Origin: Antennarius striatus
Taxonomy: Eukaryota > Chordata > Actinopteri > Lophiiformes > Antennariidae
DNA: 64,000 nucleotides
Assembly (NCBI RefSeq): GCF_040054535.1
Contig: NC_090788.1
Coordinates: 19,405,001 to 19,469,000 of the forward strand
Reading direction: 5' to 3'
The position numbers were made by a program, and so were the translations under genes. Position 1 is the stretch's first letter. Each line of letters starts with the position of its first letter. This document shows positions 38,496 through 46,400 of this stretch, in pieces. Under the pieces are notes generated by a model, which searched no databases, was not told the DNA's origin, and saw nothing but the letters and a program-made list of their open reading frames with translations.

Positions 38496-41400
38496 TAGGT
38501 CGTTTGGTCCGGTGTGTGCGCTGTCCAGTAGCCTATCACGCTACGGATCTGTGCATGGCAGCAGGATGTGTCGTTCTCTCAAACAACAGCATCGTCTGTC
38601 CCAACCACTTCACCCCCCGCCGCGGCGTCAAGAACCACGAGCACGTCAACGTCAGCTGGTGCTTCGTGTGCACCGAAGGTACCGTCCCCGGAACACCAGG
38701 GCTAGTTTAATGACCCGACTGACTGGGACCGGGTCACAAACCTGACTTAACCTGACCAAACCCGGTCTAAACCTGGTGTAAACCTGATTAAATCTGGTTC
38801 TAACCTCACCAAACCTGGTCGAAACCCAGTCCAAACCTGGTGTAAACCAGGTTTAGTCCTAACCTGACTAAACCTGGTGTAAACCCGGTTCAAACCTGGT
38901 CCTAACCTGATCCAAACCCAATTCAAAACTGACCCAAACCTGTTCCAAACCCTGCTAAAATCTGGCCCAAATCTGACCACAGGCTGACCCTTAACCTGAC
39001 CATAATTTGCACCCCCCCCCCCCAAATATGACAGTAACTCCAGCAACCAACAAGAACTGCTCATCTGTGTAAGAAACCTTTGAACTGAAGGTATTTCCTG
39101 GTGCTGATAAAGAGCTCATGAGTGCTGATCAAATCCATCAATGATATTGATGATGAAGATGAATAAATGAAGTTGATGATTCTGTAAAGCCTAGGTGTTA
39201 ATAGGGAGGGGGGTTGGTGCCCATAGCTGTTTAGTCCAGACTCCAGTCTTTAAACTGGAGCTAAATTGATAGCTTAGCTTAGCATGTCTGCGGTAGAATT
39301 CTGCAGTTTACCTTGTTGTTTCTCCTCCCGTGCTCCAGGGGGCAGTCTGCTCTGCTGTGAGTCCTGCCCTGCTGCCTTCCACCGGGAGTGTCTGAACATG
39401 GAAATGCCGAAAGGCAGCTGGTACTGCAACGACTGCAAGGCCGGGAAGAAACCTCGCTACAAGGACATCCTGTGGGTGAAGGTCGGGCGCTACAGGTCGG
39501 TTTGGGTGATTCAAAATCAGAAAATACTTTGATTCACGACCAAATAGCTGAAAATTTAACATTTTAAAATGTGCATATTCATTCTTTTTTTTCCCATCTT
39601 CCCCTGCTCTGTGGAGGTGGTGGCCCGCGGAGGTCAGCCACCCTAAAACCATCCCAGAGAACATCCAGCGGATGAGACACGACGTTGGGGAGTTTCCCGT
39701 CCACTTCTTCGGCTCCAACGATTACCTGTGGACATACCAGGCCCGGGTCTTCCCTTACATGGACGTGGACGCCAACAGCAAGGAGAAGATGGGGAAAGGT
39801 GTCGATGCCACCTACAAGAAAGGTAGGTTGACATGTTTTTTTTGGTGGCGTCTCGGCGTCGCTCCTGCTCTGCTGACAGGAATGCGTTGATTTTCAGCGC
39901 TGGAGGAGGCGGCCGTGAGGTTCAGGGAGCTGCAGGCAGAGAAGGAGCTCCGACAGCTTCAGGAGGACAGGAAGAACGACAGGAAGCCACCTCCATACAA
40001 ACACATAAAGGTCAGGCTTAACTGACGTTTACTCATTGGTTGTTTTATTAGTTATCCATTGTTGATTATTGGTTCACCAGAAACAGTTAAAAATTTAAAG
40101 TAATGAAGCTCTGATGGTGGAAATAACTTCAAATCAGTGATGAGTGTGTTGAATGTGACCAGAAATTAAAGCACTGTTCCCAACTTTATTTCATTCAGGT
40201 GAATCGACCAATAGGAAAGGTTCAGATCTTTACAGCCGACCTATCAGAGATCCCTCGCTGTAACTGCAAGGCGACGGATGAGAGTCCCTGTGGGATGGAC
40301 TCCGAGTGCATCAACCGCATGCTGCTGTACGAGTGTCACCCGCAGGTAAAGACGCCCCTCCACCGATGAACTCAGAGAGTCAGAGTCAGACTGTTGCCCC
40401 GGCAACACAAAGACAAAATCAGAGACAGACCTGTGATTGGTCTGTTTCCGTAATGGAAATAAACCATCTGCACTGCATCACATCACAACCAACCTTTAAA
40501 TGTTGGTTTGTTTTCATGTGCACACACACACCTGTATGTACCTGCATGTGCACATACACACCTGTATGTACCTGCATGTGCACACACACACCTGTATGTA
40601 CATGCATGTGCACACACACACCTGTATGTACATGCATGTGTACACACACACCTGTATGTACCTGCATGTGCACACACACACCTGTATGTACATGCATGTG
40701 CACACACACACCTGTATGTACCTGCATGTGCACGCACACACCTGTATGTACATGCATGTGCACACACACACCTGTATGTACCTGCATGTGCACGCACACA
40801 CCTGTATGTACATGCATGTGCACACACACACACACACCTGTATGTACATGCATGTGCACACACACACACCTGTATGTACATGCATGTACACACACACACA
40901 CCTGAATGTACATGCATGTGCACACACACACCTGTATGTACATGCATGTGCACACACACACCTGTATGTACATGCATGTGCACACACACACACACACCTG
41001 TATGTACATGCATGTGCACACACACACACCTGTATGTACCTGCATGTGCACGCACACACCTGTATGTACATGCATGTGCACACACACACACACACCTGTA
41101 TGTACATGCATGTGCACACACACACACCTGTATGTACATGCATGTGCACACACACACCTGTATGTATGACAACATGGTGAACTTTGACTCTCTCACCTGC
41201 AGGTGTGTCCAGCGGGTGAGCGCTGTCTCAACCAGGCCTTCACCAAGCGTCAGTACAGCCAGGTGGAGATCTTCAGGACCCTGTCTCGAGGGTGGGGGCT
41301 CCGCTGCGTCCACGACATCAAGAAGGTAGCGGCGCTACGCTGACAGGTCCAGCACCAGGTCCGTATCCGTGAGCCCCGTCTGAGGGTCATCCTGTCTTCC

Positions 41401-42298
41401 TCTCAGGGGCAGTTTGTGAGCGAGTACGTGGGGGAGATGATCGATGAGGAGGAGTGCAGGTCCAGGATCAGACACGCCCAGGAGCACGACATCGGGAACT
41501 TCTACATGCTGACGCTGGACAAGGTTAGCGATCCTTCAGACTGACCAGGGCCTCACACACACACACACACATCTACTGGTGTGTGTGCATCGTCTATAGA
41601 AACCCGATCAGGATGTGTTTGATCATGTGTGTGTGTGTGTGTGTGACAGGATCGCATCATCGACGCGGGGCCGAAGGGGAACGAGGCCCGCTTCATGAAC
41701 CACTGCTGTCAGCCCAACTGTGAGACCCAGAAGTGGACGGTGAGCGGAGACACCCGGGTGGGGCTGTTCGCTCTGGTCGACGTCGCTGCAGGTTCGTCCT
41801 TCATCCTGGGTTAACGGTGACATCATCAGCCTCAGGAGTGACATCATCACCCTCAGGAGTGACATCATCAGCCTCACATTAGAGCAGAGAGATCGCGTGT
41901 TACATCCTTTTCAACGCAGAAATCTCTCACCTAAAAAGATGTGGCCATAAGAACATGAATGGACTGTCTAAAAATAAATAGATCAAAAGTGTGGTTTGAC
42001 CAAAAACTACATTTCCCACAATGCAGTAGCTAAGCCCATTTTAACTGTGAGAAAAAAGTTATAAAAGGACTTATAAAAAGATTTATATTATAAAAGAGCA
42101 ATGTTCTGAGCAGCTGTAATGTTTGCAACTTGAATAAGTGATAAATTCAGTTATTTAAAATTAAGGATTAGTTACATTTATTTTACATTACATTGAGTTA
42201 CATTTATTAGTTACATCTGGCCCTCAGCTGTTATGCTGAAAATGAGTTTGACACCCCTGTCCTTAGGTGTCTGCATAGCATCCAGTGTTGGTGGATTA

Positions 42299-42355
<57 letters not shown>

Positions 42356-43492
42356 TCCAGGCACGGAGCTCACCTTCAACTACAACCTGGAGTGTTTGGG
42401 CAACGGGAAGACGGTCTGTAAATGCGGCGCTTCGAACTGCAGCGGCTTCCTGGGCGTCAGGCCGAAGGTGAGGCTTCAGGACCGACAAACGTTCCGACGC
42501 GTCTCGTTTCTGTCTCCATCACTAACACCTCCTCCTCTCCCCCCACACCAGAACAACCCCCCGGCTGACGACAAAAGCCGCAAACTAAAGAGGAGGGGCC
42601 ACGGCAGGAGGAAGAAGAAGGCGGTGGTGACGAAAGAACGCGAGGACGAGTGTTTCAGCTGCGGCGACGGAGGGCAGATGGTTTCCTGCAAGAAACCCGG
42701 ATGTCCCAAAGTTTACCACGCCGACTGCCTCAGCCTCACCAAGAGGCCCGCAGGTCGGCGCTCCATCCGCATCACGAGTCATCACTTTCGCCGTGACACG
42801 GCGCTAACGTCTCCCGATTCGGATTTGCAGGGCGTTGGGAATGTCCGTGGCACCAGTGCGACATCTGCGGGAAGGAAGCGGCGTCCTTCTGCGAGATGTG
42901 CCCCAGCTCCTACTGCCCCCAGCACCGCGAGGGCCTCCTCTTCATCTCCAAGCTGGACGGGAAGCTGTGCTGCAGCGAACACGACCCGTGCGGACCCGAC
43001 CCGCTGGAACCCGGCGAGATCCGGGAATACGTGCCCGAGCCCAGCGCTCTGACCTCGGGTCTGGGAATGGCCGTCATCCCCTCCTCCTCCTCCTCCTCCT
43101 CCTCCTCCGCCGCCGCCGCCGCCTCCTCCTCCAACGCCGCCGGACTCAATCCTGCCAGGAGGGTCCAGGAGTCACTTCCTGCCTTCTCCATCCCGGTACC
43201 CATCACCATTCCGGTCGCCCCGAGGGTCTCCTCGCCCGTCCCCAGCAGCTCCGACACCCCCAGTAGTCCGCACATGTTCGACCTGCCGCACTACTCCCCC
43301 ATCTCCTCCTACGAAGAGGAGAGGGATGAAGAGGAGGAGCTCCTGTCGGAAGGAGAAGAGGAGGAGGAGGATGAGGAGGTCTCCTGGCAGAAATCTGACT
43401 CTCACGAAGAGGAAGAGGAGGCGGTGATGGTGGGAGTGGAGTATATTGAAGAGGAGGAGGAGGAGGAGGAGGAGGAGGAGGAGGAGGAGTGA
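24585..43492 (+). CDS. nsd1: NSD1, histone H3K36 methyltransferase (24 coding exons)
   Basis: Nuclear SET-domain enzyme; the family mono- and dimethylates histone H3 lysine 36. Coding exons: 24585-25472, 27980-28121, 29291-29460, 29670-32625, 32948-33016, 33672-33784, 33884-34142, 34432-34532, 35252-35297, 35774-36033, 36516-36653, 36956-37079, 38207-38407, 38499-38678, 39339-39495, 39617-39822, 39898-40010, 40199-40345, 41203-41325, 41407-41523, 41650-41791, 42361-42467, 42552-42753, 42831-43492. They join in one frame to 2,541 codons (human about 2,700). Order: PWWP (about 305-400), receptor-interaction motif [17 protein letters not shown] cluster (1715-1930), second PWWP (1930-1995), AWS, SET (about 2119-2230), post-SET, C5HCH (about 2276-2366), acidic tail. 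The order and the NSD1-specific N-terminal motifs PLRRLQ and NGFLHFE distinguish it from NSD2/NSD3. Start at 24585 matches the length of the human N-terminus. Weakest joins: first donor (GC type) and the 35774 acceptor. Neighbour rab24 is also the human neighbour. Confidence 0.95.
25764..25904 (+). mobile_element. MITE-like element, copy 1
   Basis: Begins CAGTATTTTCCGCACTATAA and ends in its inverted form GCGCTGAAAATACTG, with an internal second GGATTATAAGGCGCGC. It is short, has terminal inverted repeats and no coding capacity. A second, inverse copy lies in the same nsd1 intron at 27,667-27,823, and a truncated copy in rab24 at 48,431. The family is common in fish; superfamily not assigned. 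Confidence 0.75.
25905..26230. repeat. Dispersed repeat (GCGATTAACGAG type)
   Basis: Abuts MITE copy 1. GCTTAATGCGTTCCAGGAAC, CACGCGATTAACGAGTTCCG and ACGGAACGGAGCGCACTTCC are unlike the intron around them and have the look of a dispersed repeat. Class not assigned. Confidence 0.4.
26478..26695. mobile_element. Short Tc1/mariner-like element
   Basis: The left end CAGCGGGGACAGAAAGTATT and the right end AATACTTTCTGTACCCACTG are inverted copies of each other. The 218-base interior resembles the ends of a common fish Tc1-like family (GCAGCCATTTGCTAAAATCA near the left end). It has no transposase frame. A TA dinucleotide precedes the left end (26,476-26,477). Confidence 0.7.
27314..27352. repeat. 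(GT)n microsatellite
   Basis: About 19 GT units in the first long nsd1 intron. Confidence 0.95.
27667..27823 (-). mobile_element. MITE-like element, copy 2 (inverse of copy 1)
   Basis: Starts CAGTATTTTCCGCACTATAA and ends with the reverse of GCGCACCTTTGATGAATGG, which is the left end of copy 1. Orientation is opposite to the 25,764 copy, in the same intron. Confidence 0.75.
27980..28121 (+). CDS. nsd1: nsd1 coding exon 2 (PWWP1, first half)
   Basis: Acceptor TTGTTGACAG|CAG. It encodes [19 protein letters not shown] then [11 protein letters not shown], matching human [27 protein letters not shown]. The donor AAAG|GTGGGT leaves one base, completing Asp with the next exon. Confidence 0.93.
28173..28652. 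mobile_element. Non-autonomous hAT-like element with 8-base duplication
   Basis: Terminal inverted repeats CAGTGGTCCCCAACC and GGTTGGGGACCACTG bound 480 bases without transposase. The flanking octamers CTCTATAG (28,165-28,172) and CTGTATGG (28,653-28,660) match at 6 of 8 positions, as expected for an aged hAT target duplication. It lies in the intron that splits the first PWWP domain. Confidence 0.88.
29291..29460 (+). CDS. nsd1: nsd1 coding exon 3 (PWWP1, second half)
   Basis: Acceptor CTGTCTCAG|ATCC. It encodes [57 protein letters not shown], aligning with human YYVEAFGDPSERAWVAGKAI and the FEELPVLRRRGKQ motif. Donor ACT|GTAATT. Confidence 0.93.
29670..32625 (+). CDS. nsd1: nsd1 coding exon 4 (large disordered exon)
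   Basis: 2,956 bases, the counterpart of the single very large exon of human NSD1. It starts [17 protein letters not shown] (human VPQKILSKWEASVGLAE). Mostly Lys/Ser/Thr/Pro-rich and predicted disordered, poorly conserved. Near residues 1165-1190 (about 31,960-32,040) is [17 protein letters not shown], the counterpart of human KFSTLLMMLKDMHDSK in the nuclear-receptor-interaction region, preceded by [12 protein letters not shown]. An acidic [11 protein letters not shown] run lies near the end (32,441-32,470). Donor GGAG|GTAAGG. Confidence 0.93.
32948..33016 (+). CDS. nsd1: nsd1 coding exon 5 (short linker)
   Basis: Acceptor CTTGTAG|GTGG. 69 bases encoding [20 protein letters not shown], acidic/threonine-rich. 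Phase 1 at both ends, so skipping it would not shift the frame. Confidence 0.75.
33400..33625 (-). repeat. Modular dispersed repeat, copy B
   Basis: The reverse complement reads CTCATCAGGTTTCAGAGATG, TTGACCTTGACCTAG, TCAAGGTCATCATCTC, CTTTTTGTTTCATCTTTCTA, as in copies A (19,790) and C (56,190). It sits between nsd1 coding exons 5 and 6, about 50 bases before the acceptor of exon 6. Confidence 0.8.
33672..33784 (+). CDS. nsd1: nsd1 coding exon 6
   Basis: Acceptor TTTTTTTCAG|CACA. It encodes [20 protein letters not shown] and [10 protein letters not shown], matching human [27 protein letters not shown], a basic nuclear-type segment. Donor AAAG|GTAAAA. Confidence 0.93.
33884..34142 (+). CDS. 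nsd1: nsd1 coding exon 7 (Pro/Glu-rich linker)
   Basis: Acceptor TTTGTTTCTCCAG|GCGG, phase 0. Encodes a Pro/Thr/Glu-rich disordered stretch ([20 protein letters not shown]-like blocks absent), ending LMLSEGLVT. Weak similarity to human is normal for this region. Donor ACTG|GTAAGA. Confidence 0.82.
34432..34532 (+). CDS. nsd1: nsd1 coding exon 8
   Basis: Acceptor TTGACTGACAG|GAAA. It encodes [20 protein letters not shown], matching human SKRQRKPTKKLLE, then [14 protein letters not shown]. Donor AAAAAG|GTATGC. Confidence 0.9.
35252..35297 (+). CDS. nsd1: nsd1 coding exon 9 (46 bases)
   Basis: Acceptor CTTTTCACAG|GTCA, donor TTCAG|GTGGGC. It encodes [15 protein letters not shown]. Supported by splice signals and frame more than by homology. 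Confidence 0.65.
35774..36033 (+). CDS. nsd1: nsd1 coding exon 10 (Pro-rich)
   Basis: Encodes [18 protein letters not shown] then a proline-rich run and a Glu/Asp-rich end. Two acceptors fit the same frame: TTCTGGAACACAG|ATTC at 35,774, which has a preceding pyrimidine tract and is chosen, and TTATTCCAG|AGTC at 35,717, which would add 19 residues containing CFMCRNC. The donor GAG|GTCAGC at 36,033 is the one giving phase 0. Confidence 0.65.
36516..36653 (+). CDS. nsd1: nsd1 coding exon 11
   Basis: Acceptor TGTCTTCTCAG|GGCG, donor CAG|GTGAGG. It encodes [20 protein letters not shown] and ends [14 protein letters not shown], matching human ERGGGAALKENVCQ directly before the first PHD finger. 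Confidence 0.93.
36956..37079 (+). CDS. nsd1: nsd1 coding exon 12 (PHD finger 1)
   Basis: Encodes [20 protein letters not shown] then [20 protein letters not shown]. The Cys/His spacing and sequence match human NSD1 PHD1 (CEKLGELLLCEAQCCGAFH). Donor TCAG|GTACAG. Confidence 0.97.
37313..37373. repeat. (CA)n/(ACAAC)n microsatellite
   Basis: CA array with ACAAC interruptions in the intron between PHD1 and PHD2 exons. The adjacent 37,111-37,150 is TA/ATAT-rich. Confidence 0.9.
38207..38407 (+). CDS. nsd1: nsd1 coding exon 13 (PHD finger 2)
   Basis: Encodes [56 protein letters not shown]. It matches human GIHTCFVCKQSGEDVKRCLL and FRCSLHICITC. Phase 1 at both ends. Confidence 0.97.
38461..38494 (+). 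repeat. nsd1: (TG)n tract abutting an nsd1 splice acceptor
   Basis: About 16 TG units followed directly by GTAG and coding exon 14. There is no separate pyrimidine tract between the repeat and the AG. Confidence 0.95.
38499..38678 (+). CDS. nsd1: nsd1 coding exon 14 (PHD finger 3)
   Basis: Encodes [50 protein letters not shown], as human [20 protein letters not shown] and [20 protein letters not shown]. 180 bases, phase 1 at both ends, so it can be skipped in frame. Confidence 0.97.
38745..39000. repeat. Degenerate AAACCTGGT minisatellite
   Basis: Repeated TAAACCTGGT, CAAACCTGGT, AACCTGACC and related variants over about 250 bases of the intron between PHD3 and PHD4 exons. It is followed by a C run at 39,010-39,022. 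Confidence 0.85.
39339..39495 (+). CDS. nsd1: nsd1 coding exon 15 (PHD finger 4)
   Basis: Encodes [53 protein letters not shown], nearly identical to human. The last codon Arg is split AG|G. Confidence 0.97.
39617..39822 (+). CDS. nsd1: nsd1 coding exon 16 (PWWP domain 2)
   Basis: Continues [62 protein letters not shown], matching human PWWP2 ([20 protein letters not shown]). Acceptor GTGGAG|GTGG has its pyrimidine tract further upstream. Donor AAAG|GTAGGT. Confidence 0.96.
39898..40010 (+). CDS. nsd1: nsd1 coding exon 17
   Basis: Encodes [37 protein letters not shown], a charged helical stretch almost identical to human. Acceptor TTGATTTTCAG|CGCT. Confidence 0.96.
40199..40345 (+). CDS. 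nsd1: nsd1 coding exon 18 (AWS domain)
   Basis: Encodes [20 protein letters not shown] then [29 protein letters not shown]. The cysteine pattern CNC, C, C, C is the zinc-binding AWS motif preceding SET. Confidence 0.97.
40531..41160. repeat. 30-base minisatellite with higher-order structure, about 20 units
   Basis: Tandem units beginning CCTGTATGTA, then CMTGCATGTG and a CA tail. Unit starts are 40531, 40561, 40591, 40621, 40651, 40681, 40711, 40741, 40771, 40801, 40837, 40869, 40901, 40931, 40961, 40997, 41029, 41059, 41095, 41127. The first nine are 30 bases; afterwards lengths 36, 32 and 30 recur by CA-tail variation. The C variant CCTGCATG alternates with CATGCATG. It fills most of the intron between the AWS and first SET exon. 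Long open frames on both strands are artefacts of the 30-base period. Confidence 0.97.
41203..41325 (+). CDS. nsd1: nsd1 coding exon 19 (AWS end, SET start)
   Basis: Encodes [45 protein letters not shown] is the SET SAM-binding glycine motif. Human has CQNQCFSKRQYPEVEIF; here the second cysteine of that block is Ala (LNQAF). Confidence 0.97.
41407..41523 (+). CDS. nsd1: nsd1 coding exon 20 (SET)
   Basis: Encodes [39 protein letters not shown]. The EYVGE core and NFYMLTLD are conserved. Donor AAG|GTTAGC. Confidence 0.97.
41650..41791 (+). CDS. nsd1: nsd1 coding exon 21 (SET catalytic core)
   Basis: Encodes [51 protein letters not shown] is the SAM/lysine-site motif. Residue 2182 is Glu where human NSD1, NSD2 and NSD3 have Tyr (GNY). 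The acceptor follows a (TG)10 tract ending GACAG at 41,649. Confidence 0.97.
41925..42260 (+). mobile_element. hAT-like repeat fragment, copy 1
   Basis: Shares GACCAAAAACTACATTTCCC, CAATGCAGTAGCTAAGCCC and TTTTAACTGTGA with the copy at 56,995, in the same orientation. It ends AATGAGTTTGACACCCCTG, the inverted form of the other copy's left end GTGTCAAACTCAAGGCC. Sits in the intron between the two exons encoding the SET core. Confidence 0.65.
42299..42354 (+). repeat. nsd1: (GT)n tract abutting an nsd1 splice acceptor
   Basis: About 27 GT units immediately followed by CTCCAG and coding exon 22. Confidence 0.97.
42361..42467 (+). CDS. nsd1: nsd1 coding exon 22 (SET end, post-SET)
   Basis: Encodes [43 protein letters not shown] is the SET knot with the catalytic tyrosine region; CKCG...C is the post-SET zinc site. 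Donor AAG|GTGAGG. Confidence 0.97.
42552..42753 (+). CDS. nsd1: nsd1 coding exon 23 (C5HCH first part)
   Basis: Encodes a basic linker [20 protein letters not shown], then [34 protein letters not shown], as human. Phase 1 donor GCAG|GTCGGC. Confidence 0.97.
42831..43492 (+). CDS. nsd1: nsd1 last coding exon (C5HCH end, short acidic C-terminus)
   Basis: Encodes [60 protein letters not shown], matching human. It then diverges into a Ser/Ala homopolymer region (43,081-43,135), a Pro/Ser segment and a Glu-rich end with 16 or so terminal Glu from a GAG repeat, stop TGA at 43,490-43,492. The tail after the C5HCH finger is about 170 residues, against several hundred in human. Confidence 0.95.
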
Positions 43493-46400
43493 TAGTGTTT
43501 TATTATTCACATTGGTGCAGGAGCTGCTACAAACCGAGGCCTCGGCCGTGACGGGAGGAACGGAGAAGAATATTTAGGACAAAACTAAATCAACACATGA
43601 AGAGATGGACTTTAGATGAATCAGCAGCAGAAACCCGGCGTAGACGTGTACAGATGTTTAGTATTTATTTAGTTTTGTCCTGGTAATCTGTGGTTTTTCC
43701 TGCCTCAGCGCCTCACATGAGCTGTGGACATTTTTCTCCCTGTTGTGACTGGTTTCATTCTGGTCTGTCCAGTAATCATAACGGTGTCGCTTCCTGTCTG
43801 TCGGTGATTTTGGGGCTCGTGGGCCAATCAGCTGGAGGATGGGGGTGGACAATAACGCGGTCTTTTTGGTTTGTGATGCTGTTGCTTCCGGTTTGTCTTC
43901 TCCGCGCCTCAAATCGTTTGCTGGTGCTTTTAACAGCTGATCGCAGATGGCCCCGCCTACTGAAGCGAAAGAGCCTGCTGATTGGTCGGCCTGATGTAGC
44001 CTTACCGACGTCCCTGCATCTGAAAAATGCATTTTTAAAGATCGCCTTCCATCCATCCATCCATCCATCCTAATCATCTCATCTACAGCCGCTTATCCAC
44101 CCTGTGGGGTTACGAGTCTGCAGGGTACATCCCAGACGAGACGCCAGCTCATCATGGGGGCGCGATTGCTTTGAGCCTTAGAAAAGTAATCTGTATTTTG
44201 CTCCGTAACTTTAAAGGATTTCTTATTTTAAGCAATTACAGAACGGAGCAGCAGGTTTGTTTCATAATTTCATGGGATTTCATGGGATTATTATTCCCGT
44301 TCCACCCCTCAAAAATCAGCCCGATGTCACCTATCTTTGTTTTTCTGAAAATGTCCACAAACCTGCCTGCATGCAGAGATTTAGGGTGTTTTTAATATCT
44401 TCATCTCCAACCAGTATTAAGAGGAATTTAACAATTTCATGACAAAAAAAGGACAAATTCAATTTAACATTTTATCGCGACAGGAAAGCCTCCTGAGGTT
44501 TGACCTCATCGTGGTCCCCTGAAGCTGTGTCGTTGGTTATTCAGCAGGTCTAATAGACTACCCTGGTGATGTCTGCTCGGCTCTGTGGGCTTTATTTACA
44601 CGCTGTCTCACAAACGGTCCAGAGGAGTCCAGTTTGAATTCCTTCCTTCATCTGAAGAAGCAGAAATCTGGAGGTTGAGCTGTTGGGAACACGGACTCCT
44701 GTCACGACGCCCCGTCCTTATCCCACACGTTTCACGCCGTCTTCATGCTTAATATTGTCTGTGTGTTATCTGCCAATGCCTTAGAGTGTGTTTGTTCTGA
44801 GATATTTTTAAAGGGTGTGTTTGGCACCAGGGAGCCAAAATAACCCCCAACATTGCCTTTTTAACGTTGCCCCCATCATGACGTTTCATTCCAGTGTAAT
44901 TATGAGCTGTTAGATCTCAATCATTGACCTGTGAATACAACTAGATAAATATATCAGAAGCTATGAAATAACTGCTCTGGTCTCGTTCTTGTCTCCTTTC
45001 ATTAGATTAACATTAAGATGTCAGAGTTGGTCTTGCAGAATTTAAGATTATTGGATTAGAAAGAGTCAAACATTTGAATATGATGGACGTGGATTTTTAT
45101 TTTTTATTCAGATTCAACCCCAATATACCAGTTATTTTTGATTTTGCCAAATATTCCCTGAGAAATGGGACAAAATGCAAAAAGATCTGCAAAGATTGAA
45201 GTTTAGTTTTACATAACTTTTTTTTTCACTCCAAGTCTTGACAAGCAGAATAAAATCACAGTTACATGTAATTTCTCTTTTAACAAGCCTTTAATTCTGC
45301 AGAACATGTTTGTATTTCACTCATCTGTCCTCAACAGTTCGGTGAAAATATTGTAGAGCAAAAAAAAAAAAAAATCACATGAAGAAAAGCCATTTTTTTG
45401 TTTCCACATCTTCAGGGTGGCACAAAATGAAAGGCAATAAATTACAAGTCGTGTCTTGGGGAGAAGACATCTGTCTAGATGCAAATATGGTTTGAGAACG
45501 CTGAAATGAGCATTTTTGTCACTCGTTACGACATTCACCGTTGCTGCTTTCCTGTGTTGGTAAAAACCTGCTGTGTCTCAACTCAAAAGGGAAGGGAACC
45601 GTTCCCTCGTCACGTCTGCGGAAGTGAAGACGGCAAAATCGTGCTTCCCCTGCTTCACACATCATTCACTCTAAATGTGGACCAGTCTTTAAATATGAAT
45701 TGTTCCAGTCAGCGAAGGCCGAGCTAATCAGTGAGACGTGTGGGGGTTGAACTGAGTGACAAATAGTGAGAACTTTAAGTAGGAGCCCATAAATGTTTCA
45801 GATTAAAAGCACTGTATTTGCTTCTAACAGAACCTCACAGGTTTGTTTCTGCAGCTTCTTTCCTCCCATATATTTTATATTATAGTGATGTCACAGAAAC
45901 CAACAGCTCTTATTGGCTCTGGGGGAGTTTTACAACATAAACCTTTCATGGAATGAGCTGCATGTATTTTGAAGCTCCAAAGCTTTATGGATATGTAACG
46001 TCACGAGTGACCGCTGGGCAAAATAATGTACCTGATATCCATTTCTGCCCATACATCCACTGTAGTCACATGAAAATCTCTGGAGAGTTGATTTCAGAGA
46101 TGCTCACACACACTCACACACACACAAGATGATGTAAACAAACCATTTCCCTCCTGAAGCGTCACATGACCAGCGACCAGCTGGACCACCTCTCCCAGTC
46201 TGGTCACTGGAACGATTCGCCGTCACCCCTCAGGTCGTCCTTCTACATCCTCAGTCATGGGATGACCAACCAGGACTCAACGGCCGTCTGAATCCCTCCC
46301 CCACCCGCAAACACAGGAAGTTCTTCCTTTATAAAGTCTGTCGGTCCTCGATGGCACAAAAGAAAAAATATCTAACTAGGTATAAACGGTGCTTTTCTTG

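Noticed and set aside
40531-41160. CRISPR-like array
   Set aside because: Units are contiguous without unique spacers, and the DNA is a vertebrate intron.
40306-41329. Very long open frames (up to 276 codons, both strands)
   Set aside because: They run through a 30-base tandem repeat whose period is a multiple of three, so all frames stay open. The true nsd1 exons flank the repeat.
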